From: Anoxybacteroides voinovskiense
GTDB lineage: Bacteria > Bacillota > Bacilli > Bacillales > Anoxybacillaceae
Length of the DNA: 64,000 bases
Assembly (NCBI RefSeq): GCF_014196205.1
Contig: NZ_JACIDE010000014.1
Location: 1 to 64,000 of the forward strand
Direction: 5' to 3'
Shown here: positions 1 to 8,579 of the stretch, piece by piece
How positions within the stretch are numbered: position 1 is the first letter of the stretch
Layout of the letters: each line of letters opens with the position of its first letter
The notes under the pieces: generated by a model
Database searches by the model: none
Seen by the model: only the letters and a program-made list of their open reading frames with translations
Told to the model about the DNA's origin: nothing
Position numbers and translations under genes: made by a program

Positions 1-2
1 TT

Positions 3-236
3 GGCACCAGCGAGGATGCGGTATACAACCAGCTCTTTGCGGCATTTATCGCTTATGTGCTACTGAGATGGCTATATCATCGCACGGAAAAACGGGCAAC
101 CTCGTCCCTTACCTTTCTTTCGTTTGTTCGTCGTTTTTTCTCTGGACAACTTCCTCTCGAATGGAAATCCGAGATGGCAGCTGTCTTATTTGAGTATGCT
201 CGAATATACGGGAAGAGTATGCCTAATTTTGGATAA
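3..236 (+). mobile_element. C-terminal fragment of an IS4-type transposase
   Basis: The window opens inside an open frame that runs to a TAA at 234-236 and encodes about 77 residues. The segment around YVLLRWLYHRTEKR, followed by a basic tail, resembles the C-terminus of IS4-superfamily transposases; this is recognition from memory. The N-terminal catalytic part lies outside the window. The element's right end should fall just after the stop codon, where a different reading frame (the next entry) continues without a start codon, so this insertion probably truncated that gene. Family confidence is moderate and the IS name is unknown. Confidence 0.6.
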
Positions 237-738
237 TCAACAGCCGTGTACTAATGAGAACTTATTTTTTGTTGAAATTTATGAAATTGAGGGAGATTTA
301 GCGTTACAAACAGATAACCAAGAATCTTTAACCTCCACATTAACTAATAATATACTGCAACCTAAATCAGCCGACGCTGCAACTTATTATACAGGTACCG
401 TTTCAAAAACATATGTTGCTTATAGTTGGGTTGGTCTTCCTCTTTGGGAAATTTATACAAAAGGTGAATTTAGATACGATAAATCTACTGTAACCCCATA
501 TTTTTATGACGGATGGGTAAAAAAACGTTTTACTGGTTTTATATGGCAAATAGACAACTACGGAGAGGGGACAACAATTGCAGCTGATGGTTCTTGGGCA
601 ACAGTATATACAAGAGCCAATTTTCACTATGGGTTAGAATATTCAGGAATAGGACTTGTTGTTCAATACTTAGACGTAAGAAATCAAATCAAGTGTGATA
701 AGTATGGTAATATTTTTAAAGACACTATTATCAGATAA
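237..738 (+). pseudogene. 5'-truncated gene of unknown function, disrupted by the IS
   Basis: An open frame runs from within the transposase tail to the stop at 736-738. No ATG, GTG or TTG occurs in this frame for a long stretch after the IS end, and a start at 124 would lie inside the transposase gene, so the native 5' end is missing. The remaining protein is rich in Tyr, Trp, Gly and Thr (YSWVGLPLWEIYTKGEF, YGEGTTIAADGSW), a composition typical of exported beta-rich Bacillus proteins. I do not recognise the family. It is followed 26 bp later by a small membrane protein gene and may have shared an operon with it. Confidence 0.5.
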
Positions 739-764
739 AGTAATTAAGAGAAGGAGGCGATTAA

Positions 765-959
765 ATGGGACGGTTTCGGAAAAAAGATTATATAATATCT
801 TTTTTCTTTCTGCTCTTATCCTTTGTTATAAGTATTACACCAGTTAATGGAATAATTGTACCCATAATAAAATCTTTTTTCGCGGCATTAATTGGTGCTT
901 TATTGCTAGGGACAATTACTAATTTAATTTTTCCAAAAAAAACACGACCAACCGCTTAA
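765..959 (+). CDS. Small two-helix membrane protein, unknown function
   Basis: A 64-residue protein starting at an ATG with a strong ribosome binding site (AAGGAGGCG) 5-8 bases upstream. Two hydrophobic segments, at about residues 9-28 and 31-56, are separated by a short VNG turn; the N-terminus and the C-terminal tail (FPKKTRPTA) are basic. It follows the truncated gene at 237-738 with a short gap, which suggests one former operon, and ends next to the remnant of a second insertion sequence. I do not recognise the family. The good ribosome binding site and intact frame support a real gene. Confidence 0.6.
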   Translation: MGRFRKKDYIISFFFLLLSFVISITPVNGIIVPIIKSFFAALIGALLLGTITNLIFPKKTRPTA

Positions 960-1404
960 AAGAAAAAACTTGTTTGGTTTCGTTTTTTTTCGAGCGTCTT
1001 TCCTTTTCGTTGGTCGAGCGCGCTGGATTCAACGACAATCAACCGAACCGAATGACCTTCGTACGTCGATGTCGTTTCCCACACCCGGTAGGTGGCTCCA
1101 TTTTTCTCCGCTAAGGAGAATGGCGGACGATGGCATCGTCGTTGAACCAAGAAGGGGATAGCCTTGGTCGGATTAGCTTAGGCAAATCGATGTCATGCGC
1201 CCATCGTTCCACATGAGCGAGTGCTTGCTGACCGCTCAAAATATCCAAGGTGAGCAGCCAGACCACATCACTGGCTCGGGTTTGGCATTGGGGATCCACC
1301 GGAACGAGACGATCAATCAACGGAGGAAGGCCAAGATCCTTGAAAATGGTACTTATTATATTTAAATAGGAACTTTCATAAATGGCACGGATTTGAACGC
1401 TCAT
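960..1404 (-). mobile_element. Degenerate IS1634-type transposase with internal deletion
   Basis: Reading leftward from 1404, the first 95 or so residues (MSVQIRAIYESSYLNII..., then SDVVWLLTLDILSGQQALAHVERW) resemble the N-terminal DUF4277 domain of IS1634-family transposases. The frame then breaks near 1110. The adjacent minus-strand frame encodes the mid-protein segment NGATYRVWETTSTYEGHSVR followed by LIVVESSALDQRKGK, which also belongs to this family. The two pieces are normally separated by a longer stretch, so an internal deletion with frameshift is inferred, plus loss of everything after about 960. The sequence at 1405-1500 probably contains the left terminus of the element. It is not functional. 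Confidence 0.7.
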
Positions 1405-1516
1405 GATGTAGAAACTCCTTTGCTCTCCTTGTGTTTCAAGGATTCATTCGACATGAAGATAAAAAAATCCTCCAGATGTTTGTCGAGAGGGTGCGAAATG
1501 TAAGATTTCATTAGAA

Positions 1517-1547
1517 AACCCCTTTGTTACACATGCGTAACAAAGGG
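1517..1547 (-). terminator. Terminator hairpin overlapping the 3' end of nosF
   Basis: The arms CCCTTTGTTAC and GTAACAAAGGG form an 11-bp perfect stem around a 6-base loop, followed on the minus strand by GGTTTTC. The stop codon of nosF (1527-1529) lies inside the stem, so the last nosF codons double as terminator. Confidence 0.7.
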
Positions 1548-2252
1548 TTCGTTTTTTGGGTTTACGTGAAGGGAGAGAAAGACGTCTTCGAGCGTGCGGC
1601 ATCGATACGTTCGGTAAATGTCGGGCAACGTGCCATACGCTTTCACTTCTCCTTGGAACATAATTGCTACCCGGTCGGCGATTTCGACAACATCACGCAT
1701 AATATGACTGCTAAGGAGAATTGTTTTTCCGTTGTTTCGCAACTCACGAATAAGTTGCTTAAACTGAATCACCCAATACGGATCTAATCCGTTTGTTGGC
1801 TCATCGAAAATATAAAGGTCAACGTCGGAAAGCAGGCATTGCGCGAGATTTAAGCGTTGTGACATCCCTTTAGAGAAGGAGCCAACTTTTTGATGTCGCT
1901 CTTCCCATAACCCAACTTTTTTCAACGTTGCTTCAATCGTTACCATACTTGTATTTAAAAACTTTCCGTAATAGCTAGTAATTTCAAGCGGGGTCAATTC
2001 CTTTGGAAAGTTCATATGATCTGGCATATAAGCAAATCGTTTTTTCTTTTCTGTAGAAAACGAAATCGTTCCAGCAGTAGGTTGTTCGATCCCGGTAATT
2101 AATTTAATGAGCGTACTTTTTCCAGCTCCGTTTGCTCCGCATAGCACCACGCATTCTCCACGGGCGATATAAAGATAAACAGGATGCAGCACGCAGCGAT
2201 TTTTATATGACTTGGAAACACCATCGATCGTTAAAATAGTTGAGCCGCCCAT
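1527..2252 (-). CDS. nosF: NosF-type ABC transporter ATPase
   Basis: A 241-residue cytoplasmic ATPase of the Nos maturation transporter. Walker A (GANGAGKST) is at about residues 39-47, a degenerate signature (SFSKGMSQRL) follows, and Walker B with D-loop (FDEPTNGLDP) lies near 150-160. In characterised denitrifiers NosF works with NosD and the membrane protein NosY to deliver a sulfur species or copper for assembly of the CuZ centre of N2O reductase. The ATG lies 1 base after the nosY stop, so the two are translationally coupled. The assignment rests on the neighbours nosY, nosL and nosD; the ATPase alone could only be called a generic ABC-2-type ATPase. Confidence 0.85.
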   Translation of the reverse strand: MGGSTILTIDGVSKSYKNRCVLHPVYLYIARGECVVLCGANGAGKSTLIKLITGIEQPTAGTISFSTEKKKRFAYMPDHMNFPKELTPLEITSYYGKFLNTSMVTIEATLKKVGLWEERHQKVGSFSKGMSQRLNLAQCLLSDVDLYIFDEPTNGLDPYWVIQFKQLIRELRNNGKTILLSSHIMRDVVEIADRVAIMFQGEVKAYGTLPDIYRTYRCRTLEDVFLSLHVNPKNEPFVTHV

Positions 2253-2253
2253 T

Positions 2254-3207
2254 TTATCCTTCCCTTCTTTTCAATAAATACGTAGATAGCAAAATCGCGA
2301 CCAATGCCATCACCAATAAGGCGGTCATTGCTGCAATGTTGAGTATTCCAGTTTGGCTAAACGTTTTTAATACTAAATACTCCGGGCCGAAAATATAGTT
2401 GGCATTTAGCTGCTCGATTGCCCATACTCGTAACGTCTCGACAGGGTTCAGCAAGAGAAAAAATAACAAACTTTTTAGCTTCAGAGAATATGGAATAAAA
2501 TCGATGACTGAAAAAATGACGAATTCGTAAATGAAGACGAAAAAGCTCCATGTCAATAACGTCAGCGACAGTCCTTGCATTCTCGTCACACTAATTGCGC
2601 CGATGATTAACGAAAGGGCAGAAAAAACGACAATTAGCAATACATTAAGCAAAAGAAATGTTTGAAAAATCGATGCTCCATGCCAATGACCGCTTACTGC
2701 TAAGACAAGCCCAAACACCCCATACGATAAACCGAGCGCGATAATGAGCGAGCAGACAAGCGAGAAAAATTTGCTGAGCATATAGTAAACGTACGGAGCG
2801 TCATATGTTTTGTATAAAGCAAATCGACCGCTCTCTTTATCTGCAAGAATAGAATTTGTGCCGAGAATTAAACACATGACCGGCAAAAGCCATAAAGACA
2901 AGTTCATTAGCATTGAAATCGCTCTCGTATACGAAGATGTTTCGATTTCCGCGGCCGATCTTGTATCGATCACTATTTTTTTCAGCCCAAAATATTCCGG
3001 ATTGACGCCGGACGTATTCATATTTTGGTTCACAGAATCCAGTCCATATTGGACATCCACAGGGTCGGATTGGACGGATTGGATGCCATAAAAATAAAGA
3101 AGCCCGGAAAGAACGAGAAATAAAATAATCATATTGAACAGCCATTTGTTTCGCAACAACATGCGCAACTCATAGCGAACCATCGAATAGATGAGTGGAA
3201 TGTTCAT
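2254..3207 (-). CDS. nosY: NosY-type ABC transporter permease
   Basis: A 317-residue ABC-2-family integral membrane protein. One hydrophobic helix near residues 25-42 is followed by an extracytoplasmic stretch of about 60 residues and then five further hydrophobic segments up to the C-terminus (MTALLVMALVAILLSTYLLK, then a basic tail). This is the usual NosY layout. It forms the membrane part of the NosDFY complex. It begins shortly after nosL and ends 1 base before nosF, in the order nosD-nosL-nosY-nosF. The function is inferred from fold and context. Confidence 0.82.
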   Translation of the reverse strand: MNIPLIYSMVRYELRMLLRNKWLFNMIILFLVLSGLLYFYGIQSVQSDPVDVQYGLDSVNQNMNTSGVNPEYFGLKKIVIDTRSAAEIETSSYTRAISMLMNLSLWLLPVMCLILGTNSILADKESGRFALYKTYDAPYVYYMLSKFFSLVCSLIIALGLSYGVFGLVLAVSGHWHGASIFQTFLLLNVLLIVVFSALSLIIGAISVTRMQGLSLTLLTWSFFVFIYEFVIFSVIDFIPYSLKLKSLLFFLLLNPVETLRVWAIEQLNANYIFGPEYLVLKTFSQTGILNIAAMTALLVMALVAILLSTYLLKRREG

Positions 3208-3222
3208 CGCTTTTTCCTCCGT

Positions 3223-3675
3223 TTAATGGCTATGCATCTTGAATTCCATCATGTTTTGCTTAAGAAGTTCGTCTTTGGAAAACACTTGCCCACCGTGTTC
3301 GTTCGCAAATTTTTCTGCTGCTTGTTTCGTTAAAAAGGCGGCGATGCCGTATCCCATTGGGCTTTCGATGGATGAGTCGTGAACAAAATAACTCTTTTGA
3401 AAATCAATCCATTCTTTCGAATCATGTGCATGGACAAAGGCAGCGTCGATGTTTTTATGTTGCTGTAGATAAGTTACCATACAGCCGATATCGTCAAACT
3501 TCATCGGTTTTCCATCAATTAATACTTCCGCTGCTAACGATGCGTCACGAATCCCCATATGGCATGTATCACAGCTATCGACATTTTCGTTAATTTCTAC
3601 AGGCTTAGCTGCTTGGGCAGAGCATCCTGCTGTCATCGAAAGGGCAAGCAAAAAAGTGAGTAGTTTACGTTTCAC
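3223..3675 (-). CDS. nosL: NosL copper-chaperone lipoprotein
   Basis: A 150-residue protein with a lipoprotein signal peptide (lipobox TAGC, lipidated Cys18) and the NosL copper-binding motif CDTCHMG at about residues 35-41. NosL is an outward-facing, membrane-anchored Cu(I) chaperone that supplies copper to apo-NosZ and interacts with NosDFY. The C-terminal tail KMHSH contains further potential metal ligands. Its start overlaps the end of nosD by 11 bases, so the two are tightly coupled. No nosZ is visible in the window, so its client is not seen here; the adjacent nirK product is another extracytoplasmic copper protein. Confidence 0.88.
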   Translation of the reverse strand: MKRKLLTFLLALSMTAGCSAQAAKPVEINENVDSCDTCHMGIRDASLAAEVLIDGKPMKFDDIGCMVTYLQQHKNIDAAFVHAHDSKEWIDFQKSYFVHDSSIESPMGYGIAAFLTKQAAEKFANEHGGQVFSKDELLKQNMMEFKMHSH

Positions 3676-5023
3676 GATATTTCCTCCTCGTCGCTAAAAA
3701 GGTAACGCCACTCCAGAAAGTCAGTAAGAGAAAAACACTTAGTTGTTGGCCAGGGAAAGGAGCAGCTTCATTCTTCTTTTCCTTTGCCTCGGTACGAATA
3801 TGAATAGCTACAGGCGTTGCCAATGCATGCCGATCAACGATAAACTGATCGGATGGAATTGGTGTATATTGTTCAATCATATTCCATAAACGGACGGCAG
3901 GGCTTTCATAAAAAATTTGCAAAAGCGGTTCTTTTGTCATGAGGTAGTAAGAAGCATCGCCGCTTTTATAGGCATAGTCAACAATATTGTCGCGGTTCAA
4001 ATCCATCGGCTGCCAATCATCGTAATAATTCCCCAACCCTTCCCAACTGAAGGTGTTTTTGTTATTTTTCGCAGAGATGATTTGCCGTATGTTTTTTAAA
4101 AAGTTGTTTAAATAAATGGTGTTTTCTTTAGAAGATTTGCCGATGTCTAGCCCGGTGTCGTTTTGCTCAAATATGTTATAGCGAATCGAGCTTTTTTGGA
4201 CGTTTTCGACATACATCCCTTTTTTGTTTCCGCGCATGATGTTATTCGTAATTTCGGAATAAAACGTATCAAACATGAAAATGCCGACACCGTCAATCGT
4301 TGTATTCCATTGCAGCACATTTCCAGTCATTAGTACGTAGTCACTTTGCATAATCATAAATCCATTGCGGCTTGCGCTTACCTCATTTTGTGCGATGGCG
4401 ATATTTTTCGAGTCCATCGTATGAACGCCATATCTTGCGTTCCATATTTTATTTTTTTGCACTTCGCAAAAATTGGAGTACGAGATGTAAATGCCGTCTT
4501 GTAAGCGAAAAATATTGTTTTCTATTATTTTTGTTTGCGGTGCTTCGGTAAGGTAAATGCCAAAGCCTTTAAACGCTTTTTTTTCGGCAAAACTTGTGAT
4601 TTGGTTATGCCTGATTTCATTGCCATATCCGTTCCGAACGACGATTCCGTGGAACACGTCGTGAATAATATTGTTCAATATTTTTGTGCGATTGGCAGTA
4701 ATATAAATACCAGCGTCTTGAGATCCACTTTGCTGAATGTCTAAGCTGTCAATCACGACATCATCAGCGGCAACGGTTATGACGTTCCCTTCACCTGTTC
4801 CGATAATTATTGCTCCATCTTCGCCGCGAATTGTGACCGAGCGGTTGATGACGAGCTTTCCACGATAAGTTCCTTTTTTTAGAGTAATGACATCGCCTTG
4901 ATGGGCGAGCTGTAATGCGCGATGGAGTTCGTTTTCATTATGAACGGGAATTTCTTTTGCCATTGCTTTTGGCGCAGCAAGCGATAAAAGCAAAAGGAGA
5001 AAAAAGAGAATTTTTTTATGCAT
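3665..5023 (-). CDS. nosD: NosD, periplasmic-type beta-helix maturation factor
   Basis: A 452-residue exported protein. I chose the ATG at 5023 because it has a ribosome binding site (AGGGGTGAG) and is followed directly by a signal peptide (HKKILFFLLLLLSLAAPKAMA). The body consists of repeated parallel-beta-helix (CASH-type) rungs such as NRTKILNNIIHDVFHGI and NKIWNARYGVH. A C-terminal hydrophobic helix (LSVFLLLTFWSGVTFLA) ends in a basic tail, giving a membrane anchor. NosD partners with NosFY and NosL in N2O reductase maturation. It is the first gene of nosDLYF, 128 bp downstream of nirK. Confidence 0.87.
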   Translation of the reverse strand: MHKKILFFLLLLLSLAAPKAMAKEIPVHNENELHRALQLAHQGDVITLKKGTYRGKLVINRSVTIRGEDGAIIIGTGEGNVITVAADDVVIDSLDIQQSGSQDAGIYITANRTKILNNIIHDVFHGIVVRNGYGNEIRHNQITSFAEKKAFKGFGIYLTEAPQTKIIENNIFRLQDGIYISYSNFCEVQKNKIWNARYGVHTMDSKNIAIAQNEVSASRNGFMIMQSDYVLMTGNVLQWNTTIDGVGIFMFDTFYSEITNNIMRGNKKGMYVENVQKSSIRYNIFEQNDTGLDIGKSSKENTIYLNNFLKNIRQIISAKNNKNTFSWEGLGNYYDDWQPMDLNRDNIVDYAYKSGDASYYLMTKEPLLQIFYESPAVRLWNMIEQYTPIPSDQFIVDRHALATPVAIHIRTEAKEKKNEAAPFPGQQLSVFLLLTFWSGVTFLATRRKYRET

Positions 5024-5059
5024 ACACTCACCCCTAGCAGTATGGATGCCATTTTGCTG

Positions 5060-5100
5060 ATACAACAGCCCATTCGGTTCATCCGAATGAGCTGTTGTAT
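5060..5100 (-). repeat. Long stem-loop between nirK and nosD
   Basis: Two 18-base arms (5060-5077 and 5083-5100) are complementary except for one C-A mismatch, around a 5-base loop. No T-run follows on the minus strand, so it is more likely an mRNA stability, processing or attenuation element than a classical terminator. Confidence 0.6.
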
Positions 5101-5151
5101 TGTCAAGCCTTTTAAATCGTTTCTCTTTATGGTATATTTTCGTTAGGTGCT

Positions 5152-6228
5152 TTAATGGCCCATAGTGGCCTTGCCGTCGTCTTCGCCGGTTTCGGTGACT
5201 TTTAAAATGGCGACGGCTCCTTTTTGTGCATGGTTAAACTGGTGCGTGACAATCGGATAGTTTCCAGGACGAGTGACGGTAAATTCCACGACCGCGCCAC
5301 CGCTCGCTGGAAGCATGACCGTTTGCAATCCTTTCAAATGGTTTGCAGGGTTTCCGTCTAAGTAAACGTCATCTAGTACCGTTCCGACAACATGGAAGGA
5401 GCTCACCTCATTCGGACCGACGTTGTTGACGTAAATTCTAATATGATCGCCTACTTTCGCAACAAGTGGATGTTCTTTTAATGTAAACGTATCCCCGTTT
5501 GTATTCGGTTCCCCTGGTTTTAACGCTTTTGTTGAAAAGACGACGTGGCTTGGGACGCCATTCGCAAAGTCGTTCATGTCGTTGTATTTGTACCATTCGT
5601 TTTGAATAAGTACAAATTCGCGGTCGATGCTTTTATCTGTTGGATATCCATTTTTCGGTTTGACGATAATGGTGCCGTGCATGCCGTTAGCGATATGTGC
5701 TAAAACAGGCGATGTGCCGCAGTGGTACATAAAGACGCCCGGATTGTTTGCTGGATAGGAAAATGTTCCGGTTTCGTTTGGCTGTATGCTCGCAAAATCT
5801 TTTGATGGCGCAGCGTGAACGGCATGGAAATCCATACTATGTGGAATGGCTGGATCCATGTTTTTCAGTGTGAAATGAATGGTGTCCCCTTCGTTTACGA
5901 CAACTAATGGACCTGGTGCCTGCCCGTTAAACGTCCACGCTTTATATATTTTCCCTTTGTCAATTTCAATGTCGGTAATTTGTGCTGTCATTTCCACGTT
6001 GACGTCGTGTGGGCCGGTTCGTTCCATTTTGATTGGGACTGGAGGTTGATTTAGCCCTTTATGAGGTTCAATGACTTGCGATGTTTGCGTCGTCCCTTGC
6101 GCAGAAGCGGTGTTAGCGCTTTCTTTTTTTGGTGTGCTCGTTGCCGCAGAATTGTTGCCGCTACAGCCTGCTAAAAGCGAAACACTTAACGCAGCAGCCG
6201 TCCACATCATTTTTGTTTTTCGTTTCAT
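5152..6228 (-). CDS. nirK: Copper nitrite reductase NirK (lipoprotein)
   Basis: A 358-residue two-cupredoxin-domain enzyme that reduces nitrite to nitric oxide outside the membrane. I chose the ATG at 6228, preceded by AAGGGGGAAC; it is followed by a lipoprotein signal (LLAGC, lipidated Cys22). Visible ligands are type 1 copper H130, C170, H178 and M183 (motifs PHSMDFH, YHCG, AHIANGMHG) and type 2 copper H135, H169 and H279 (SSFHVVG). The probable catalytic pair is D133 and H228. This is the architecture of the lipid-anchored Geobacillus enzyme. An FNR-type box lies 69 bases upstream, and nosDLYF follow on the same strand. All copper ligands are intact. Confidence 0.93.
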   Translation of the reverse strand: MKRKTKMMWTAAALSVSLLAGCSGNNSAATSTPKKESANTASAQGTTQTSQVIEPHKGLNQPPVPIKMERTGPHDVNVEMTAQITDIEIDKGKIYKAWTFNGQAPGPLVVVNEGDTIHFTLKNMDPAIPHSMDFHAVHAAPSKDFASIQPNETGTFSYPANNPGVFMYHCGTSPVLAHIANGMHGTIIVKPKNGYPTDKSIDREFVLIQNEWYKYNDMNDFANGVPSHVVFSTKALKPGEPNTNGDTFTLKEHPLVAKVGDHIRIYVNNVGPNEVSSFHVVGTVLDDVYLDGNPANHLKGLQTVMLPASGGAVVEFTVTRPGNYPIVTHQFNHAQKGAVAILKVTETGEDDGKATMGH

Positions 6229-6268
6229 TTTTGTTCCCCCTTCATCAAAATAACTTTGTTTCACCATT

Positions 6269-6312
6269 ATCATAGCGGCTGGAATAGCTTGACACGTGTG
6301 ATAATTTTCACG
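6269..6312 (-). promoter_or_regulatory. FNR-type box and -10 box of nirK
   Basis: TGTGATAATTTTCACG at 6297-6312 matches TGTGA-N6-TCACA in 9 of 10 specified bases. TATGAT (6274-6269 on the minus strand) is the likely -10 box. The site centre falls about 42 bp upstream of the predicted start, the class II activator position. Confidence 0.75.
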
Positions 6313-6452
6313 GAGGAAATGTTATTTGTGAAGAATTTTTGAAATGTTCAATGAACGATTCGAAGGTAAAAATAGTAGTTTTGTTAATTATGATGGAGAG
6401 ATGAATTTGTTATATAAATATATCGTTTGCAATATAATTAACGGAAAAACAT

Positions 6453-6484
6453 GTAAAAGAGCTTGCGAAAGCAAGCTCTTTTAC
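6453..6484 (-). terminator. Strong hairpin ending the DegV-DUF3941 unit
   Basis: A perfect 14-bp stem (GTAAAAGAGCTTGC and its complement) with a 4-base loop, followed by T-rich sequence on the minus strand. The TAA of the small DUF3941 gene lies in the first arm. Confidence 0.75.
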
Positions 6485-6612
6485 AGATGGTCGGTTTTTT
6501 TCGAGTAAGCGTGTTTCCCAGCTTGGCGATTTTTTTCTCGGAGCATGTTTTTTTCGTGATGTTTCGCTTGATTGTCGCGCGCTTTTTTATCATTGTCGCT
6601 CGTGTGTGACAT
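6481..6612 (-). CDS. Small DUF3941-type protein
   Basis: A 43-residue highly charged, hydrophilic protein starting MSHTSDNDKKARDNQAKHHE and ending GKHAYSKKTDHL. The pattern matches the short DUF3941 proteins of Bacillaceae, whose function is unknown. The ATG at 6612 has a GGGGTG ribosome binding site and lies 44 bp after the stop of the DegV gene, with no terminator between, so both are probably cotranscribed. A strong hairpin closes the unit. Confidence 0.75.
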   Translation of the reverse strand: MSHTSDNDKKARDNQAKHHEKNMLREKNRQAGKHAYSKKTDHL

Positions 6613-6656
6613 CTCGGTGCACCCCTTTCTAAATCATACACCGATAGTTTGGACGG

Positions 6657-7520
6657 TTAGGCGTCGATGTATTCGTTTAAGAAAAAGAGCGCTAACGTCC
6701 CTGGACCGGCGTGGGCGCCGATCGCGCCGCCAATTGGCGAGATAAAGAAGCGAGTGCAGCCAAATTTTTCTTCAATCATCCGCTTTAATTCTAACGCAGC
6801 TTCCTCGTCATCGCCGTGGCTGATGCCGATGACCTGCTTTTGTAAGTCGTTTCCGCGTTCTTCCATTAGTTCAATCATTCGCTTGAACACTTTTTTTCGA
6901 CCGCGAATTTTTTCGATTGGAATTAATTTTCCGTCTTCAACATGAAGCAGCGGCTTAATGTTTAATATCCCACCGACAAACGCAGACGTCTTGCTGATGC
7001 GGCCGCCGCGCGCCAAAAATTCTAAGTCGTCGACGGTAAAAATATGCTCCATATGGCGGCAGTAGGCGCTAATCGTTTCACATAGCTGCTCGTACGGCAT
7101 TCCTTTCTGCGCAAGTTCGCTCGCTTTCATCACGACAAGCCCTAAACCGAGCGAAGCACATTTGGAGTCGATAATCGTTAATTGCAATTCAGGATATTGC
7201 TCAAGCACTTCTTCGCGCACCATCATAGCTGTTTGGTACGTTCCTGATAATTGGGACGAAAAGGCGATATATACCGCAGGGCGTCCAGACTCGGCAAGCC
7301 CGGTAAACAGTTCCCGCATTTTTAGTGGGCTCGCCTGCGATGTTTTCGCCACTTCGCCATTTCGCATCGCATCATACACTTGTTTTGGCTCGATCGTGAC
7401 AAAGTCTTCATAATCATTGTTATTCAAATGGACGATAAGCGGAAGAAAAGAAATATTTCGCTCTTGTAAAAAAGAGTATGGCAAATCACAGCCGCTATCG
7501 GCTACAATGTGAATGGACAT
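6657..7520 (-). CDS. yitS: DegV-family fatty-acid-binding protein (YitS-like)
   Basis: A 287-residue DegV-family protein. Family hallmarks are the N-terminal ADSGCDLP, the [10 protein letters not shown] motif near residue 90 and a C-terminal [11 protein letters not shown] region that contacts the lipid carboxylate. DegV/FakB proteins bind a fatty acid and present it to a fatty acid kinase. I chose the ATG at 7520 rather than the GTG three codons upstream, because TAGGTGAG then serves as ribosome binding site. Position next to yitT matches B. subtilis yitS. Confidence 0.85.
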   Translation of the reverse strand: MSIHIVADSGCDLPYSFLQERNISFLPLIVHLNNNDYEDFVTIEPKQVYDAMRNGEVAKTSQASPLKMRELFTGLAESGRPAVYIAFSSQLSGTYQTAMMVREEVLEQYPELQLTIIDSKCASLGLGLVVMKASELAQKGMPYEQLCETISAYCRHMEHIFTVDDLEFLARGGRISKTSAFVGGILNIKPLLHVEDGKLIPIEKIRGRKKVFKRMIELMEERGNDLQKQVIGISHGDDEEAALELKRMIEEKFGCTRFFISPIGGAIGAHAGPGTLALFFLNEYIDA

Positions 7521-7615
7521 AATACTCACCTACTTATTTCATCATTTTGCTCTTAAATAAGTGTAACGATTTTTAAATGAAAAAACAATTTTCTGTTTGG
7601 TCATGAGGTGAAAAA

Positions 7616-8458
7616 ATGGCTTGGTTGCAAATAAAAAAATTAGCGGTTGTACTGATTGGTGCATTGTTAAACGCTGTAGCACTCAATTTCTTTTTGATTC
7701 CGGCAAATGTTTATACGAGCGGATTTGCTGGGATTGCTCAGCTTACGTCGAAGCTTGCAGCGGACTATACCCCTTATCATCTTTCGACGGGGATTTTGTT
7801 GTTCCTGCTTAACATCCCTGTCGCGATTTTAGGGTGGAAACAAGTAGGGAAGTCGTTTACGCTTTATAGTTTTTTGAGCGTTTTGTTTATGTCGCTTTTT
7901 TTAGAAATGATTCCGGTGAAAAGAGTGGCTGACGACATTTTGTTAAATGCTGTATTTGGCGGAGTCATCGGGGCAATCGGGGTTGGCTGGACGCTCAAGT
8001 GGGGGGCTTCGACCGGTGGGCTTGATATTATTGCCTTAGTATTGTCGCGTATGAAAGACCGTCCTGTCGGCACGTATTTTTTTGCGTTGAATGCAGTCAT
8101 TATTTTAACGGCAGGATATGTATATGGCTGGGAAAAGGCGCTCTATACGCTTGTGACGCTATATGCATCAACAAGGGTCATTGACGCCATCCATACTCGA
8201 CATCAAAAGCTGACCGCGATGATTGTGACAAACAAAGGAGAGGAACTAAAAAAAGCGATCCACGCCAAACTCGTCCGCGGCATTACGACGATTCCGGCTA
8301 CCGGTGCTTTTTCGCAAGAAAAGAAAGATGTATTAATGATCGTTCTTACGAGATACGAGCTCTTTGACTTAGAGCGAATTATTAAAGAAGTAGACCCACA
8401 AGCATTCACTAACATCGTCCAGACGACGGCGGTGTTTGGGTTTTTTCGGAAAGAATAA
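7616..8458 (+). CDS. yitT: YitT-family membrane protein
   Basis: A 280-residue protein with five to six hydrophobic helices in the first 190 or so residues (YitT/DUF161 domain, with the conserved N-terminal LNAVALNFFLIPANVYTSG) and a soluble C-terminal DUF2179 domain (TAMIVTNKGEELKKAI, TRYELFDLERIIKEVDPQAF). Function unknown in this family. The ATG has AGGTG eight bases upstream. Divergent from the DegV gene as in B. subtilis, and followed by a terminator. Confidence 0.85.
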   Translation: MAWLQIKKLAVVLIGALLNAVALNFFLIPANVYTSGFAGIAQLTSKLAADYTPYHLSTGILLFLLNIPVAILGWKQVGKSFTLYSFLSVLFMSLFLEMIPVKRVADDILLNAVFGGVIGAIGVGWTLKWGASTGGLDIIALVLSRMKDRPVGTYFFALNAVIILTAGYVYGWEKALYTLVTLYASTRVIDAIHTRHQKLTAMIVTNKGEELKKAIHAKLVRGITTIPATGAFSQEKKDVLMIVLTRYELFDLERIIKEVDPQAFTNIVQTTAVFGFFRKE

Positions 8459-8470
8459 GTGGTAGCAACA

Positions 8471-8507
8471 AACCGTCTCCCTTTTTGGGCGGTTTTTTGT
8501 TTTTTTC
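8471..8507 (+). terminator. Terminator after yitT
   Basis: The arms AACCGTC and GGGCGGTT form a stem directly followed by a long T-run. Confidence 0.65.
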
Positions 8508-8579
8508 TGAAACTTTTTAATGCGCTATTCGTCTAAATAAATGGATTTCATTCCAGAAATTATAAAAAGGGGGATTACA

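Noticed and set aside
124-236. ATG at 124 as the start of the gene ending at 738
   Set aside because: This part overlaps the transposase C-terminus in another frame and has no ribosome binding site; the gene is better described as truncated by the IS.
1527-5023. A possible hidden or frameshifted nosZ within the nos block
   Set aside because: All sequence between nirK and the IS remnants is accounted for by nosD, nosL, nosY and nosF; no NosZ copper motifs were found in any frame given.
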